DNA of 64,000 nt from Chrysoporthe austroafricana (GCA_001051155.2 JYIP02000004.1:5078383-5142382); one strand, 5' to 3'; counted from the first letter of the stretch, positions 13,277-23,950 are shown. The notes: a model not told the origin generated them from the sequence alone. Program-made: numbers and translations.

Positions 13277-14139
13277 GTGTCACAATGGCCGCAGCAGGAT
13301 CCGCATCCAGCTGCGCGACGCGCCAGACCCCAACCGCCTTCTTCCGCCCAGCCCAGCAGTAGTTCGCTGCACTACAGCCTCTATCCAGACCACTCGACGA
13401 CACCTCTTGACCTCGGCTTCGGCCTCGGCCTCGACCTCTCGCACCCGGACTTGTTCCACCCGGAGCTGTGGCTCCAGCCCGGCACTGCCATGGCAGCCGC
13501 CGGCGACAACTCGGAGATGCCGTACGGACCGTCCTGGACGGACGCGGGCGAGGGCTTCCCTGCCGCCGCACCTCCTCTGGATCTGGACTTCTCATTTGGT
13601 CGGTGCATTCGCCCGCCGACAGGCCATGAGGCCCGCCGCTGACAGTCGTCCCAGACCCTGCCTTGATAGAGGCCCTCCCGGACTCGATCCCGGACTTCTT
13701 CCTTGTCACCCCGCGCAATGTCACCGGTAGCCACGAGCTACAGCAGTCACAACAATTCCGGACCCTCACGCTCGACCCGCCACCACAGCCCTCTGGCTTC
13801 GTCCCCAGCGCCGAAAGCCACTCCCGGGCCTCCTCGCCCTCCGACAGCAGCCCTCGCACAGGGCCCGGTAACAGCCGAGCCGGAGCTGGGCGCCAGTCTG
13901 GGAGCGCCAAGCGCGAAGAGGACCCCGACGTCGTGCTCAAGAGGCAGCGCAACACAATCGCCGCGAGAAAGTACCGGCAGAAGCGCCTCGACCGCATCAA
14001 GGAGCTGGAGGACGCGCTGGAGGACATGACTAAGGAGAGGGATGACCTGAGGCTGAGGCTGGCGAGGCAGGAGGCCGAGACTGCCGCGCTCAAGGAGATG
14101 ATGCGCATGAACACAGGGCAGGGTAGCGACAAGAATTGA
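13277..14139 (+). CDS. bZIP transcription factor (two exons; start uncertain)
   Basis: This is a sequence-specific nuclear DNA-binding factor. Exon 1 runs to 13598, the intron is 13599-13654 (GTCGGT donor, GCTGAC branch, CCAG acceptor) and exon 2 is 13655-14139. The joined frame reads LDFSFDPALIEALPDS. The C-terminus holds the basic region RQRNTIAARKYRQKRLDRI followed by a leucine-zipper coiled coil. The basic-region core N-T-x-A-A-R-K-Y-R matches the fungal GCN4-like class. The N-terminus is Pro/Ser-rich with an acidic, aromatic patch resembling an activation domain. Start problem: the frame is open from 13196 without any ATG until 13490 (codon 72 of this model), and position 13277 is GTG. 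Either translation starts at 13490 or a further 5' exon exists. The bZIP assignment is secure; the target genes are unknown. Confidence 0.8.
13599..13654 (+). other. Intron of bZIP gene
   Basis: The sequence is GTCGGT...GCTGAC...CCAG, 56 bp, phase 1. The unspliced frame stops at 13640, whereas splicing joins two well-behaved coding stretches. Confidence 0.75.
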
Positions 14140-14567
14140 TACCGACTCTCTTTTGAATATTGCACCGCTCGCCGTGTCTACAGTGCGTCAGACCAGATGT
14201 GAAACCAAAGACGAGCGCAGCATCAATTGCCACGCGGCAAACGAAACACGATGCCACAAAAGACCTTGATGTACGCCAATTGAACTGGTTCAATATGATC
14301 AATTGGTAATGGGGCGACCCGTTCCATCGGTTGTTCCCCAGCGAAAGTGCCCAGACAGCACCCAGTAGAGTTGATAGAACAGGCCCAGAGTGCCCGCGGG
14401 GGAGAAAACCGCATGATCGTTGCCTCAGTGACTCCGGCTTCTGGGAGACAGATCGTACAAAATCCTGTTAAACTCCATCGCTATGCTGTATCCAGGGAAT
14501 CACACACCATGACCTGCGTCTATGCCAACCCCCCTGACGAAACCTGCTGAGCCGTCTGTTAAACTCC
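14140..14567. other. Convergent intergenic region
   Basis: This is the space between the 3' ends of the plus-strand bZIP gene and the minus-strand nuclear-protein gene. Only short open frames occur. I see nothing I can name. Confidence 0.6.
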
Positions 14568-16619
14568 TCACATGCAACCCTCAATCAAACCAAGGACATC
14601 TTCATCCGTGTCAAAGTCGATGTCACCATAATCTGTCTCCGGAGATGAAGCCTGGCCCGTCTCGCTACTGAGAAGGCGACGGTTTCCTGTCCTTTCCGCA
14701 CCAGAACCTACTTGGTCCGCTATTACTCCTACTCCTTTCTCATTCCGGGCACAACTGCTGTTCGTATGCGATGCAGAGCCCCATCTAACATCTCGTCTTA
14801 TGTGCTGACCCGGCAGGCCACCATCGGTAAGGTCCACGCGATCGACATCAGGATGCTTGAAAAAGTGACTCTGCGGCTGCGGTTGGCTTTCCTGCGCTCG
14901 GACACCCTGCTCGCGGCTCCGTTGGTCACGTAAATTTTGCTGGTAACTCCGCTCCATCACGACCAGTGTCTCGGCACCAGGTCCGCTCGAGCCAAACATT
15001 CGCTTTTTGGGAGGGGAAGCGCGAGGCGTAGCCCTATTGTGCTTTTCGGGGCTGGAACCTAGATTTACTCGAGGAAGTGACAAGAGCTGACAGTCTAGGG
15101 ACTGTGTGTGGCAGCTTGCCTGCGATCGTGTATTGATCTCCCCAATATGGCGTGCTTGAACGAGCGGCCTCCCATGAGAGGCTTGGCTCGCGGGCTCAAG
15201 GTCACGGGGCCATTGAGTCTGTTGATTGCCCTGAGCCTCATAAGGGCGAGGAGGAACATTATTAACCACCGTTGTTTCCGCACTATCACCGTTTCTGCAA
15301 ATTGGTTGGTCCGAAACGGGGTGTCTCGCCGTACGATCGCAGTTATTCTCAGTTTGTGTCCGAGATCCAGCTGCATTAGATCCGCGCCAGTGTTGCTTCG
15401 AAGTCCTGGAAAGTGTCTGTTCTCGCTCCGTTGGTGAGTTTGGAGCTTTGGCTGTGGGTATACCTCCGGCCTTGCTGGGGGTGTCTATCTCCCAATAATC
15501 AATGAAGTCCTGCGTTGAGAGAAAGGGAAATTCTAGATGAAGCTCTGCAGCTGCGAATGGCGATGGCAGGGGCGGCGGTAGTGGTTCATTTCGCGGATAT
15601 GATGCTCTGGGCAGCCCCTCTCCCAGGGGCAAATCTGAGCGAGGACTGGCTCGCTCCACAGACCACCTGGGTTGGTGCTTAGAGAGACCTGATTCTTCCT
15701 CTTCAGCAAAACTGTCTGCCAACTCCCTTGCCTGTTGGGACAGGCTGGGGAAGATCTCATCCACATGGTCAAAGAGGAAGTCTTGGGTGCTTGGGAGCAG
15801 TGCGTGGGCTCTAGAGGGACGCGCACGGGGGTGACCTGGAACAGCCGCTGGACTGTCCCCGGCCAGGCTTTGGCTGACCACACTCCTAGAAGACGCGAGA
15901 ACGACGTCTTCGATGAGCTGGTTCTCCGGCAGTGCCTCGCTCCGGGGGTCGTTGGTGTCGACACCGCTTGCCGGAGGATAGGATTTGGCCTCGAGCTCTT
16001 GTGCTATCTTTGCCGTGGCACCAGGCGGGTGTGGACGAGAGGGCAGGCCCGCCTCACTTGTGGTTCTCTCATCTGGATGGCTGTGCCGTGGCCTCTTTGG
16101 TTTCCTCTCAGCCTCCAAGTCATCATCCACTGGCTCCTGGTTCTCCTTGTCGCCGGATGCATCATGCTCACCGATAGCGTCGAGACGATTGCCGGCGGCC
16201 GAAGCGGGTTGTCTCTTCCCGATCTTGATGAATCTGGATATTGTATCCTGGCTGGGATGGACATCGATCAGGGGCAGGCCCTTCCTCTTGCGATCGTCCT
16301 TCTCTTGTTCCTCCTTGGCCTTCTTCTTTTCCTTGGCGATCCTCGCTCTTGCCTGTGCCTTTTCCTTGTCGAACTCCTTGCGGATGCGGTCCTGTTCCAT
16401 GAGCTCGATACGGCGCTGCTCGGCCTTCGAGAGCTTGGGCCCCTTGTTGGCCTGCCTGTGTAGCTTCTTTGCCTGCCTTGTGGTCATAGGAGGCCTGGTG
16501 TAGACAGGCTGGGGGTGCGCGTGAGGCTGGGCAGGTTGTTGTTGGCCAAGACCAGGGAGGCCATTGAGGCCAGCGGGTATGTTGGGGATCAGCTCAAAGA
16601 CCCTCTGCCGCGGGGGCAT
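14568..16619 (-). CDS. Conserved fungal lysine-rich nuclear protein, function unknown
   Basis: This is an uninterrupted 683-codon frame starting at the ATG of MPPRQRVFELIPNIPAGLNG. An upstream TTG in the same frame is not a plausible start. The N-terminal ~150 residues look conserved: a proline-rich leader, then RQAKKLHRQANKGPKLSKAE, a long charged helix rich in K/E/R (residues about 55-110), then GLPLIDVHPSQDTISRFIKIG. I recall this '...PSQDTISRF' ending from unannotated ascomycete proteins. The rest is low-complexity Ser/Pro/Gln-rich with basic clusters (RKPKRPRH), suggesting nuclear location. The C-terminus is acidic (DYGDIDFDTDEDVLGLIEGC). There is no catalytic motif. DNA-repair or chromatin roles are possible but unsupported. 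It faces the bZIP gene tail to tail. Confidence 0.75.
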   Translation of the reverse strand: MPPRQRVFELIPNIPAGLNGLPGLGQQQPAQPHAHPQPVYTRPPMTTRQAKKLHRQANKGPKLSKAEQRRIELMEQDRIRKEFDKEKAQARARIAKEKKKAKEEQEKDDRKRKGLPLIDVHPSQDTISRFIKIGKRQPASAAGNRLDAIGEHDASGDKENQEPVDDDLEAERKPKRPRHSHPDERTTSEAGLPSRPHPPGATAKIAQELEAKSYPPASGVDTNDPRSEALPENQLIEDVVLASSRSVVSQSLAGDSPAAVPGHPRARPSRAHALLPSTQDFLFDHVDEIFPSLSQQARELADSFAEEEESGLSKHQPRWSVERASPRSDLPLGEGLPRASYPRNEPLPPPLPSPFAAAELHLEFPFLSTQDFIDYWEIDTPSKAGGIPTAKAPNSPTEREQTLSRTSKQHWRGSNAAGSRTQTENNCDRTARHPVSDQPICRNGDSAETTVVNNVPPRPYEAQGNQQTQWPRDLEPASQASHGRPLVQARHIGEINTRSQASCHTQSLDCQLLSLPRVNLGSSPEKHNRATPRASPPKKRMFGSSGPGAETLVVMERSYQQNLRDQRSREQGVRAQESQPQPQSHFFKHPDVDRVDLTDGGLPGQHIRRDVRWGSASHTNSSCARNEKGVGVIADQVGSGAERTGNRRLLSSETGQASSPETDYGDIDFDTDEDVLGLIEGCM

Positions 16620-17076
16620 TTTGGGATCTGGTAGGGTTGTGAACAATCAGCCAGAAGAAGCTAGGTGCAGGTAGTGCTGTGCCCTCAGCGCAGCTCAACC
16701 CAGTCCAGCCCATGCCGGGAGATCTGATGGACCTGCGGTGTTGATGATGATGTTGGTAGTGGTGTTGATGGTAGTGGTGATGGTGGTGGCGATGGTAGAG
16801 TGATGGTGTTGTTGCATTGCTCCGTGACGCGTCAGAAACAACTGAGCCATTGTCGCCATTGCAGTGCATGGCAACAGCAACACGGCCCCACCCAGCCTGA
16901 GACTGGGTCGCCGATTCACGTGAGCACGTGACACCGGCTACAGCTGCTTGTCTGTGAGCCCATTCATCGCAGAGCAGGAGCAGGCTCTTCTCACCATGTT
17001 CCATGACCACAGCAAGGGCTTCTTGAATTTTGTCTTAGATATTGACGGAGCCTGAAGACGGTAATTAGTGGGTATG
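16620..17076. promoter_or_regulatory. Upstream region of the nuclear-protein gene, up to the retroelement
   Basis: It contains a degenerate trinucleotide (GGT/GAT) repeat at about 16738-16800, which makes spurious His/Thr-rich ORFs on the minus strand. No gene is seen. The LTR element begins at 17077, about 460 bp upstream of the start codon at 16619. Confidence 0.5.
17072..17076. repeat. Target-site duplication, left (GTATG)
   Basis: GTATG directly precedes the LTR at 17077 and is repeated exactly at 24407-24411 after the other LTR. A 5-bp duplication is the expected product of Ty3/gypsy integration. Confidence 0.9.
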
Positions 17077-17488
17077 TGTTATGAACGCTGCAGCAAATCC
17101 TAAGATAAACTGTAGGGTCAAAGGGTTTATGCTAACAAGAGCGGTGCCAAGTACTGCCTTGAGCTTCAGGACGAATTCACTGAGTATCGCAATATTCATA
17201 AGCCAATGTAGCTATCAATAGTAGGGTCCAATTGATACTTAGATTAATGACTGGAAGTCCTATTTAATTGTCTAGCTGAGAGTTCTTCCAATCTTATATA
17301 TTTCTTTCTTTAGTCCCTGACTCATATTTGCTTATTGGGGCTCGCTACTGCTTACTGAGCCTCAGTAAGCCAGGCTAAGCCCTGATAACCCTAACCCTAG
17401 CTTACGTAATCTTTGCGGGGTACGTATCTTCATTTCCTGGTTTGGTCCCAGATTGGGGTTTCTTCCCTTTGTATGCTGGTTCATAATA
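17077..17488 (-). repeat. 3' LTR (412 bp)
   Basis: It begins TGTTATGAACGCTGCAGC and ends GTTCATAATA in plus orientation. It is collinear with the other LTR without gaps. All ~32 differences I counted are transitions. It contains a palindrome (17350-17370) and two telomere-like CCCTAA units. Confidence 0.93.
17350..17370. repeat. Perfect 10-bp inverted repeat in LTR
   Basis: Arms GCTTACTGAG and CTCAGTAAGC are separated by a single C. The same palindrome is intact at 24268-24288 in the other LTR although the surroundings differ. It could form a hairpin in the transcript (termination or dimerisation) or be a protein-binding site. Confidence 0.7.
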
Positions 17489-17501
17489 TCATCCCCCGCC
17501 T
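17489..17501 (-). other. Polypurine tract candidate
   Basis: Immediately inside the 3' LTR the minus strand reads GGCGGGGGATGA, a purine run in the position where the plus-strand primer of an LTR retroelement is expected. Confidence 0.65.
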
Positions 17502-17576
17502 ATCGGTTATTGTCCCTAACAATACTTTGTGAATGTCCTTGCTCGGCGGTTTTCTCATCGCACCTTCCTTATTGAG

Positions 17577-18235
17577 ATGTCTCATAGAGTCGCCAAGTCT
17601 CGTGATTCTTTATCTATTCTTTCTTCCAAGAGTCTTGCCCGCCTTAAGCGATTTTCGTTTATCGAATCTCGAAGGTACGAAATTATGCCTTGTTCGCTCT
17701 GTCTTGAAGAGGGCTTGTCGTATCGTATAGTGGATAGGGTTAAGAATTATTCTAATTGTACGAAACGGGGCCGTTCTTGCGATGCCGGACGGGTTCCGTT
17801 ATCGTTTTGTGGGTTCCTTTCCCCTTTTTTCTTCTTGCTCTTCTTATCCTTCTTCCTGATCCTGTTATAGTATTGCGAGTTACCGATAAATTATCCCAGA
17901 TCGATAGGCGTGAAGTTAAGGAAGAAAGGCAGCTTCTCGAGTTTCAGTCCCGCATAACCGAATCCTTGGCTTATCTTGTACGGCTGAAAAAATAATGCCG
18001 TTTTCTTCAGGAAAAAGGAATAAAGTTAGTAAATTAAGGTCTGGAAGAGGAAGAGCATAGTCGTATGGCTGTCGAGGTGCAAGCGGTAGTTTCTGAAGAG
18101 TTTGCAGCTATTGCCGCGGATCTTTCTTTTAATAGTTTTAATTGGAATTCTGTAAGTATTAGTAATTCTGTAATGGACTAGTCTGGTTTTTTGGGTAAGG
18201 CTGGTTCCTATTCTGGATCCGGGCAGTTTTCTTAA
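17577..18235 (+). pseudogene. Antisense Cys-motif/coiled-coil ORF inside the LTR element
   Basis: On the strand opposite to gag-pol, between the chromodomain end and the 3' LTR, an ATG at 17577 opens MSHRVAKSRDSLSILS. This is followed by a cysteine motif, MPCSLCLEEGLSYR then NCTKRGRSCDAG (pattern C-x2-C...C-x2-C-x6-C if the first base changes are allowed for). The frame then shifts near 17830. It continues as a charged helix (DKLSQIDRREVKEERQLLEF), then CRFLQEKGIKLV, EEEEHSRMAVEVQAV and a Ser/Phe-rich tail ending at TAA 18235. Three in-frame TAA/TAG stops are explainable as CAA/CAG or TGG mutated by RIP. I recall similar small zinc-motif, coiled-coil hypothetical proteins associated with fungal retroelements. 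Function unknown. Confidence 0.6.
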
Positions 18236-18371
18236 GTAATTTGGGTAAGTAGAGCTTTTATAGGCTTATTCCTTTCCGTTATTATTTGTTCAAGTAATCT
18301 GCTAATGCTCGAAATGCATTTTGTAAGTTAGTTTTGAGTTCCTATGAATTCTTACTTATCGGGTAGTTTTT

Positions 18372-18602
18372 CTATTTGATAAGGTATTCGGGATCGTAAT
18401 CTGGTCCGCGGTATTTGAGGATCCGTTTGACCTCGTATTCTGGCTCGTTACTTTCGATTTGAGTGCTTTTATCTGTTTTGGTTAAGTTTGGTATTAGTTC
18501 GAGAAATGAAATGTGGAATACCGGGTAAATTCTCATTTTATAGGGTAATGCGAATTCGAAATTGACGCTTGAGATTTTCCTTAGGATTTTGAATAGTCCC
18601 AA
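18372..18602 (-). pseudogene. Integrase C-terminus with chromodomain (copy 2)
   Basis: The open fragment reads GLFKILRKISSVNFEFALP, then IYPVFHISFLELIPN (the conserved GPF...HPVFHVSLL-type module). It ends with YEVKRILKYRG and DPEYLIK, which is the start of a chromodomain. The chromodomain is expected to target integration to heterochromatin or marked nucleosomes. It is truncated by stops. Confidence 0.85.
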
Positions 18603-19055
18603 TTTCTTATAGTCTAGTAAATGAAAGGGTCTTGTTATTTTAATGTATTCTTTTTGTCGAACAAAGTAGACTTTATCCCCTTCCTGTAGGATTAGTCCTT
18701 TAATCTTTCCGGAGTTGGCGTATTTCGTTATCCTTTCTTGTACGAATTTTAGTTCTTTCTGGAATTCTTCTTGGACTTTTTTGATTCTTCTAACTCGCCT
18801 TTCTGCAGCTTCTGTATTTGCTCTTAATATCTCGTCGTAATAGGCTGTCGGGTTATAGCTATAAAGCGTATAGAATAGCGACTTTTTTATCGTACTTATA
18901 TTTGCGCTATTATATGCAAATTGCGCTAAGGGTAGGAAGTTAACCTAGTTATCCTGCTTATAATTCATATAGTATTGTAAGTATTGCTTGATAATCTGGT
19001 TAATTCTTTCCGTTTGTCCATTTATTTGTAAATGGAATGCTATAGACATTTTTTG

Positions 19056-19271
19056 TTATATTCCGAGTAGTTTTGTAAGTGAAATCCAGAAATTTGATAC
19101 GAACTTTCTATCTCTGTCGGAAATGATTTCTTTAGGCATGCCGTAATTGGCTATAACCGTTCTGAAGAACGTATATGCGAGTTTTTCCGCTATGCTGCTT
19201 TCCTTATATAATAGGAAGTAAGCATACTTGCTTAGTTTGCAAATTACTATTAGGATGCTATCGTATTGCAC
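19056..19271 (-). pseudogene. Integrase catalytic core fragment (copy 2)
   Basis: The fragment ILIVICKLSKYAYFLLYKES ... AYTFFRTVIANYGMPKEIIS, then DRDRKFVSNFW, contains the typical second-Asp block (S-D-R-D-x-K-F). It is near-identical in layout to 753-971 but with fewer RIP-type substitutions. Confidence 0.9.
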
Positions 19272-20375
19272 TTTAGTTAAAGGTTTTCGTAAGAGAGGTA
19301 GCTTAGTAATGAAATCCCAGCTGATAGATTGCCAAATTGCTTCCGGAACCGAAAATAGTTAGAGCAACCTATAAGGCTTGTAATATTCGATTTTGTTCTT
19401 CCTGCAGCTATTACATTCTCGTAAGATTCTTTCGATTTTTCGTTTGAATCCTAATAAGTTCCAGTATTTCTTGATTCTTTCATAAGTAGCCCTAATTCCT
19501 TGATAACCATATGCTAGTGCATTATATATAGTCCTGATATGTTCGTTTTGTTTTTCGGGAGTTATGTTTTCAGGATTTCTTCCTTAATTTTCGATTCTGA
19601 TAATTATATTGAGTTCTCTTGCTTCGTTTACAAGGCTGCTATCCTTATCTTGTCGAAAGATATTCTGGAATTCCTTTGGTTCTGAATTTTGGTAGTCTAA
19701 TCGTTTGCTAAATGCATCTGTTCTGCTATTTTCGGATCCTTTGCAATAGACGATTTTCAGATCGAATTGCGAAAGGAATTCTGCTTATCTGATCTGTCGT
19801 TTATTCAAGACCTTAATAGTTATGAATATTATGAGATTCTTATAATCCGAATATATTATAATTTGGTATTTGGTTCCGATCAGATATCGCTGCTATTTTT
19901 CGAATGCTTTGACAATCGCTATCAGTTCTTTATTAGGGATGCTGTAATTGAGTTCTAGGCTATTTAATTTCTTTGAAAAGTTGCTTACGACCCTAAGGCG
20001 TCCTTAATTGTCTTTTTGGCCTAGCTATCTGCCGAATGCGTAATCTGATATATCGGTTTCAATTTCAAAAGGTTTCCTTGGATTTGCTTCGCAAAGAATA
20101 GGTTCTGATATAACTCGTTTTTTAATTTCGTCAAATGCTTCCTATGCTTCTGAAATCCATCCGAACTTCCGATCTTTCTTTATTAGGTCTGTAAGCAGGT
20201 ATGCGATCTTGCTATAATTTCGGATAAACTGTCAGTAGAAATTGGCGTATCCGAGGAATGCCCTAATATCCTTAATATTCCTTAAGGTAGGCCATTCCCG
20301 TATTGCTTTAACCTTATCTTATTGTATGCTAATCTGTCCTGGTTCGATAGTATAGCTTAGATAATTGACTTTTTA

Positions 20376-20591
20376 TTAATAGAAATAGCATTTGCTTAGT
20401 TCGATTAGAAATTTGTTATTTTGCAGTATCTGAAATACCTCCCGTATATGCTGCTTGTATATCTCGAGGTCTTTTGAGAAAATCAAGATATTATCGAGGT
20501 AGATAATAATAGTAATATCCAGAAACTTGCGTAAGATATAATTGATCATTTCCTGGAAGGATGCTGGCGCGTTCGTAAGTCCAAAAGGCAT
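20376..20591 (-). pseudogene. Reverse transcriptase core fragment (copy 2)
   Basis: The fragment shows MPFGLTNAPASFQEMINYIL, then IIIYLDNILIFSKD and the connecting segment QNNKFLIELSKCYF. These are RT motifs 4-6 of Ty3/gypsy. The catalytic YLDD is YLDN here (GAT to AAT, a G-to-A transition), so the enzyme would be dead even without the flanking stops. Confidence 0.93.
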
Positions 20592-22999
20592 GATTACATA
20601 TTCGAAATATCCGTAACGTATTCTGAAAGCTATCTTTCAGATATCGTCTTCCTTGATTCTGATATAATAGTATCTTTCCTTGAAGTTAAGGGTAGTAAAC
20701 TATTTAGCTCCAATCAGTCGATCCTTTATTTCGCTTGCTAGCAGTAATAAGTATCGATTTTTGATAATAATATCGTTAAGCTATCGGTAATCCATACAAA
20801 GCCGTAATTTGCCGTTCTTTTTGAATACGAACAAGATAGGGTATTCTGCTAGTAATCGCGATAATCGTATATAGCTTCGTTTCAAGTTCTTATTAATGTA
20901 TTCTTTAAGCGCTTTGAGCCTTGCTTTGTCGAGTCCGTAAATGGGAAAGAATTTTAGCTATATTCCTTCTTTCAAGGGGATTTCGTAATCGTACGGGCCA
21001 TATTCTAGTAATCCCATATCAAATTTCCCTTGCTATAGTTTCTTGAATTCGTAATACTTTCTTAGTACGTTTTCGAATATTGGTATTGGTCCTTTTTCGT
21101 TTTCTGCAATCTGTAAGAATATAAGATACCGTTATGCGTATTTTCTTTTGCTAGCCTCCTGTCTTTAAGGCTCTTGTATTCTTAGTAATTTCGGGTATCT
21201 ATTAAATGCCGGGCCAAATTGTTTTCTGGCGTATTCGTATTGTAAGAGCTGTATTTCTTTATAGTTCTACAATCCGCATTTCTTTGTATTGCTCCGTGCC
21301 TAACCGTATCTTTATTAATCGATAGTCATTTGTAATCTTGGTTCGTTCCTAATTTTCGTCTAGAGGTTCAAGGTATTCGTAACCTTTCCCTGTTTTGCGG
21401 CTTGTCTTTTAGCTCTAGGGGTATTTGTAAGCCTATTTGAGCGCGTTTTTCTTGCGCTATCCTTAATAACTAAGTCTCTTCCTCTACTAGTAATTGCGAC
21501 CTTCTCAGTAAGTATAGCTTATTCCTATAAGATCTGGCCAGTAGTCCAATCGATTCGAGAGTTATGCTTCTTAAGCCAAAGTATTCCCAAAATCAATTCA
21601 TGTTATGCCGTATCTGTAATATCAAAAGTAATATTTATCGTAAGGCTTTGGATCGAAATAGGTAAGTAATTAGTTTCCATATCGATTATACTTAAGTTAT
21701 ACGTAATCGACTTTCCTTTCATAGTATTAAGCTTGTAAGAATCCTTTTTCTGCATCCAGGGAATTCGTTCCTTATTAATGACTTCGGGCGAGATAAAATT
21801 TCTTTATGCGCCGCTATCCAGTAATGCGTTATATTGTTATCCTTTGATATATATATCCAGAATTATATATTCCTCGTTTTCTTTAGTAGTGATATATAGG
21901 GACTTTGTAATCCTAATCGATTGTTATCCTATTATAGGCGATCCTTCTTTTTTGGGGTATTCTGGGCGCTTCTTGCTGCTTGCTGTGCTAGCCCTTTTGC
22001 TTGGGCATAGTTCCGCTGCCGATTCTTCTCGATTTTCTGCAGCTTATGCCATTTTTTAGCCTTATCCTGTGCATGTATAGAGCATGCTATTACATAGCAT
22101 TATTTCTATGTAGTTTTCCTCTCGACGCATATTCGTAAGCAATTATCCGGTAGTCCGATATATGCGTTATTGTTTTCAATATGCAAGACTTTTCTGAATT
22201 TTCTTCTTTCTTCTGCGACGGGATAGATTAATTGGTCTTATTCCTTAAGTAGAAACCAATTGTATTTGATTTTCTCGCTAAAATATATCTGGCAATTATA
22301 GTAAATATAGCAGATCCAAGCAAGTTTATGATAATAAGAGTATGAGTGACTGATCTTTCCGTTTTCCTGGGGTAGGCATTTACTATTCTGGAATAATATG
22401 CTTTGGAAAAGTTCTTTTGTTATAAATCTATAAATAATATATTCCATTTCCGTATATTTGGATATCTATTTGCTATAATTTTAGCAGTTCTTCTATTGAT
22501 AGCGGGCTGTTTTTTCTAATAATTCTTCATTAGGGACTGGAATTAGTAGGTTATCCGGCTATCTATCGGAATATGCCGATTTTTCAGGGGTAATGCTAGG
22601 TATTAGTAATTCCGGTCTTATAATGCCGATTTCCTTTTCTATTATATTGCTCTATTGTCATTCCAGATAGTAGCCCAAAAGGTATTTTCCTAAATCTTTA
22701 TTGTCCTGTAAGGGTTTTTCACTGGAGCAATCGGAATCGCTATCCTGGATAATAGTATCGTAAAGTAGGCCTTTCTTGCCTATAGCGAGTTGCCGCTATC
22801 CCTGAAACTTATATAGGAACTATCCTGAACCTTTTTTCCTTAAGAGGTATAATAAGCAATGATCTTGATAGCAGGCTATCTAGCTAATATTGCCGTAATT
22901 AAAGTCCGCTGCTTATTCTGGTTGGATGTTTTTGTCTAGCTAATTGGGTTCCTGTCGCTAAGCAATATTAAGCTATTTCTCTGAAACTAGCTTCCATTC

Positions 23000-23950
23000 T
23001 CGTTTCTTTTATTCTTATCGATAATTGCGGGCGATATAGCCTTTCTTACCGCAATTGTAATAAGTAGTTCCTTTGCATTATTCGCGTACGAAAGTATTTA
23101 GTTCTATGGGCCTAGCATATATAATGCCCGAATAGGCCGTATTATTCTTGCCTTTATGCTGGAACTTGCGCTTCCCAATATTTGGCTAATATCGCGGGAC
23201 GGTATTATAGTTTTTCTGCCGTTATTATTATCGTTCGTATAATCGGTTATCGATACGGATTGCCTTATTAATAAATTCGCTAAGTTCTTCAAGTCGGTCT
23301 TTCTTATAGAGTTCGTCCTTAATTTCTTCCTTAAGTCTTGCGTAATAGGCATCTATAAAGGGTTCGTTCTTATAATCAAGGTAGGCGATAATCTGCCGGA
23401 ATTTCGCCGTATAGTCCGCGGCCGAACCGGTTTGTCGAAATGCCTCTAATTGTCGTATTACAGTTTGTTATTTATCTGGGTTTCCAAAAGTCTTGGTAAG
23501 GGCTGACTCGAAATTAGCGTAACGCTGGAAGATGCGCTTGGTATCTTCCGAGCGAAGTTCCTTACTATTGTCCAAGTAGTCGCGAAAGGTCGGTTCCTAC
23601 TACTGGAAAGCCGTTCCTTCAAAGCGACTTCTCGCGAAGTCGATCTTGTCGTAGGTAGTTCTGAACTGAGTTCCATAATGCTTGAAATAGGCCTTGAGTT
23701 GCGTCAAGAAGGCCTGGAAGTTTCCCCGAGTGCCTTTATACGGGCCGGGTTTGTTAAGCTTAAAAGCCTTAGCCTGCTGGAAGGCGTTAAGGCGGATAAT
23801 TTCGTTCTTTACTTCCTTAAGCTGTTAATATAGAGCCATATTCTGTTACTGGAATTGTTCGTTAGTAAGGGTGACCGGTATTTCTTCCTGAAAGGCCTGG
23901 ATATTGGATAAAGACGGGATCTGGGGCGCTATTATATCCTGAATATTGTT
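23000..23950 (-). pseudogene. gag remnant with zinc knuckle (copy 2)
   Basis: The minus-strand reading gives a helical capsid-type region: AKAFKLNKPGPYKGTRGNFQ, AFLTQLKAYFKHYG, then RQLEAFRQTGSAADYTAKFR and YKNEPFIDAYYARLKEEIK. It ends in a degraded knuckle YNCGKKGYIARNY at about 23020-23067, where flanking Cys codons have become Tyr (TGT to TAT). Stops interrupt it at several former Gln or Trp codons. Confidence 0.85.

Noticed and set aside
13209..14165. 318-codon minus-strand frame opposite the bZIP gene
   Set aside because: It is a shadow of the plus-strand coding region. The bZIP basic region and zipper on the other strand are unambiguous.
16594..17010. His/Thr-rich minus-strand ORFs upstream of the nuclear-protein gene
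   Set aside because: Produced by a degenerate GGT/GAT repeat. No conserved feature and no intron logic.
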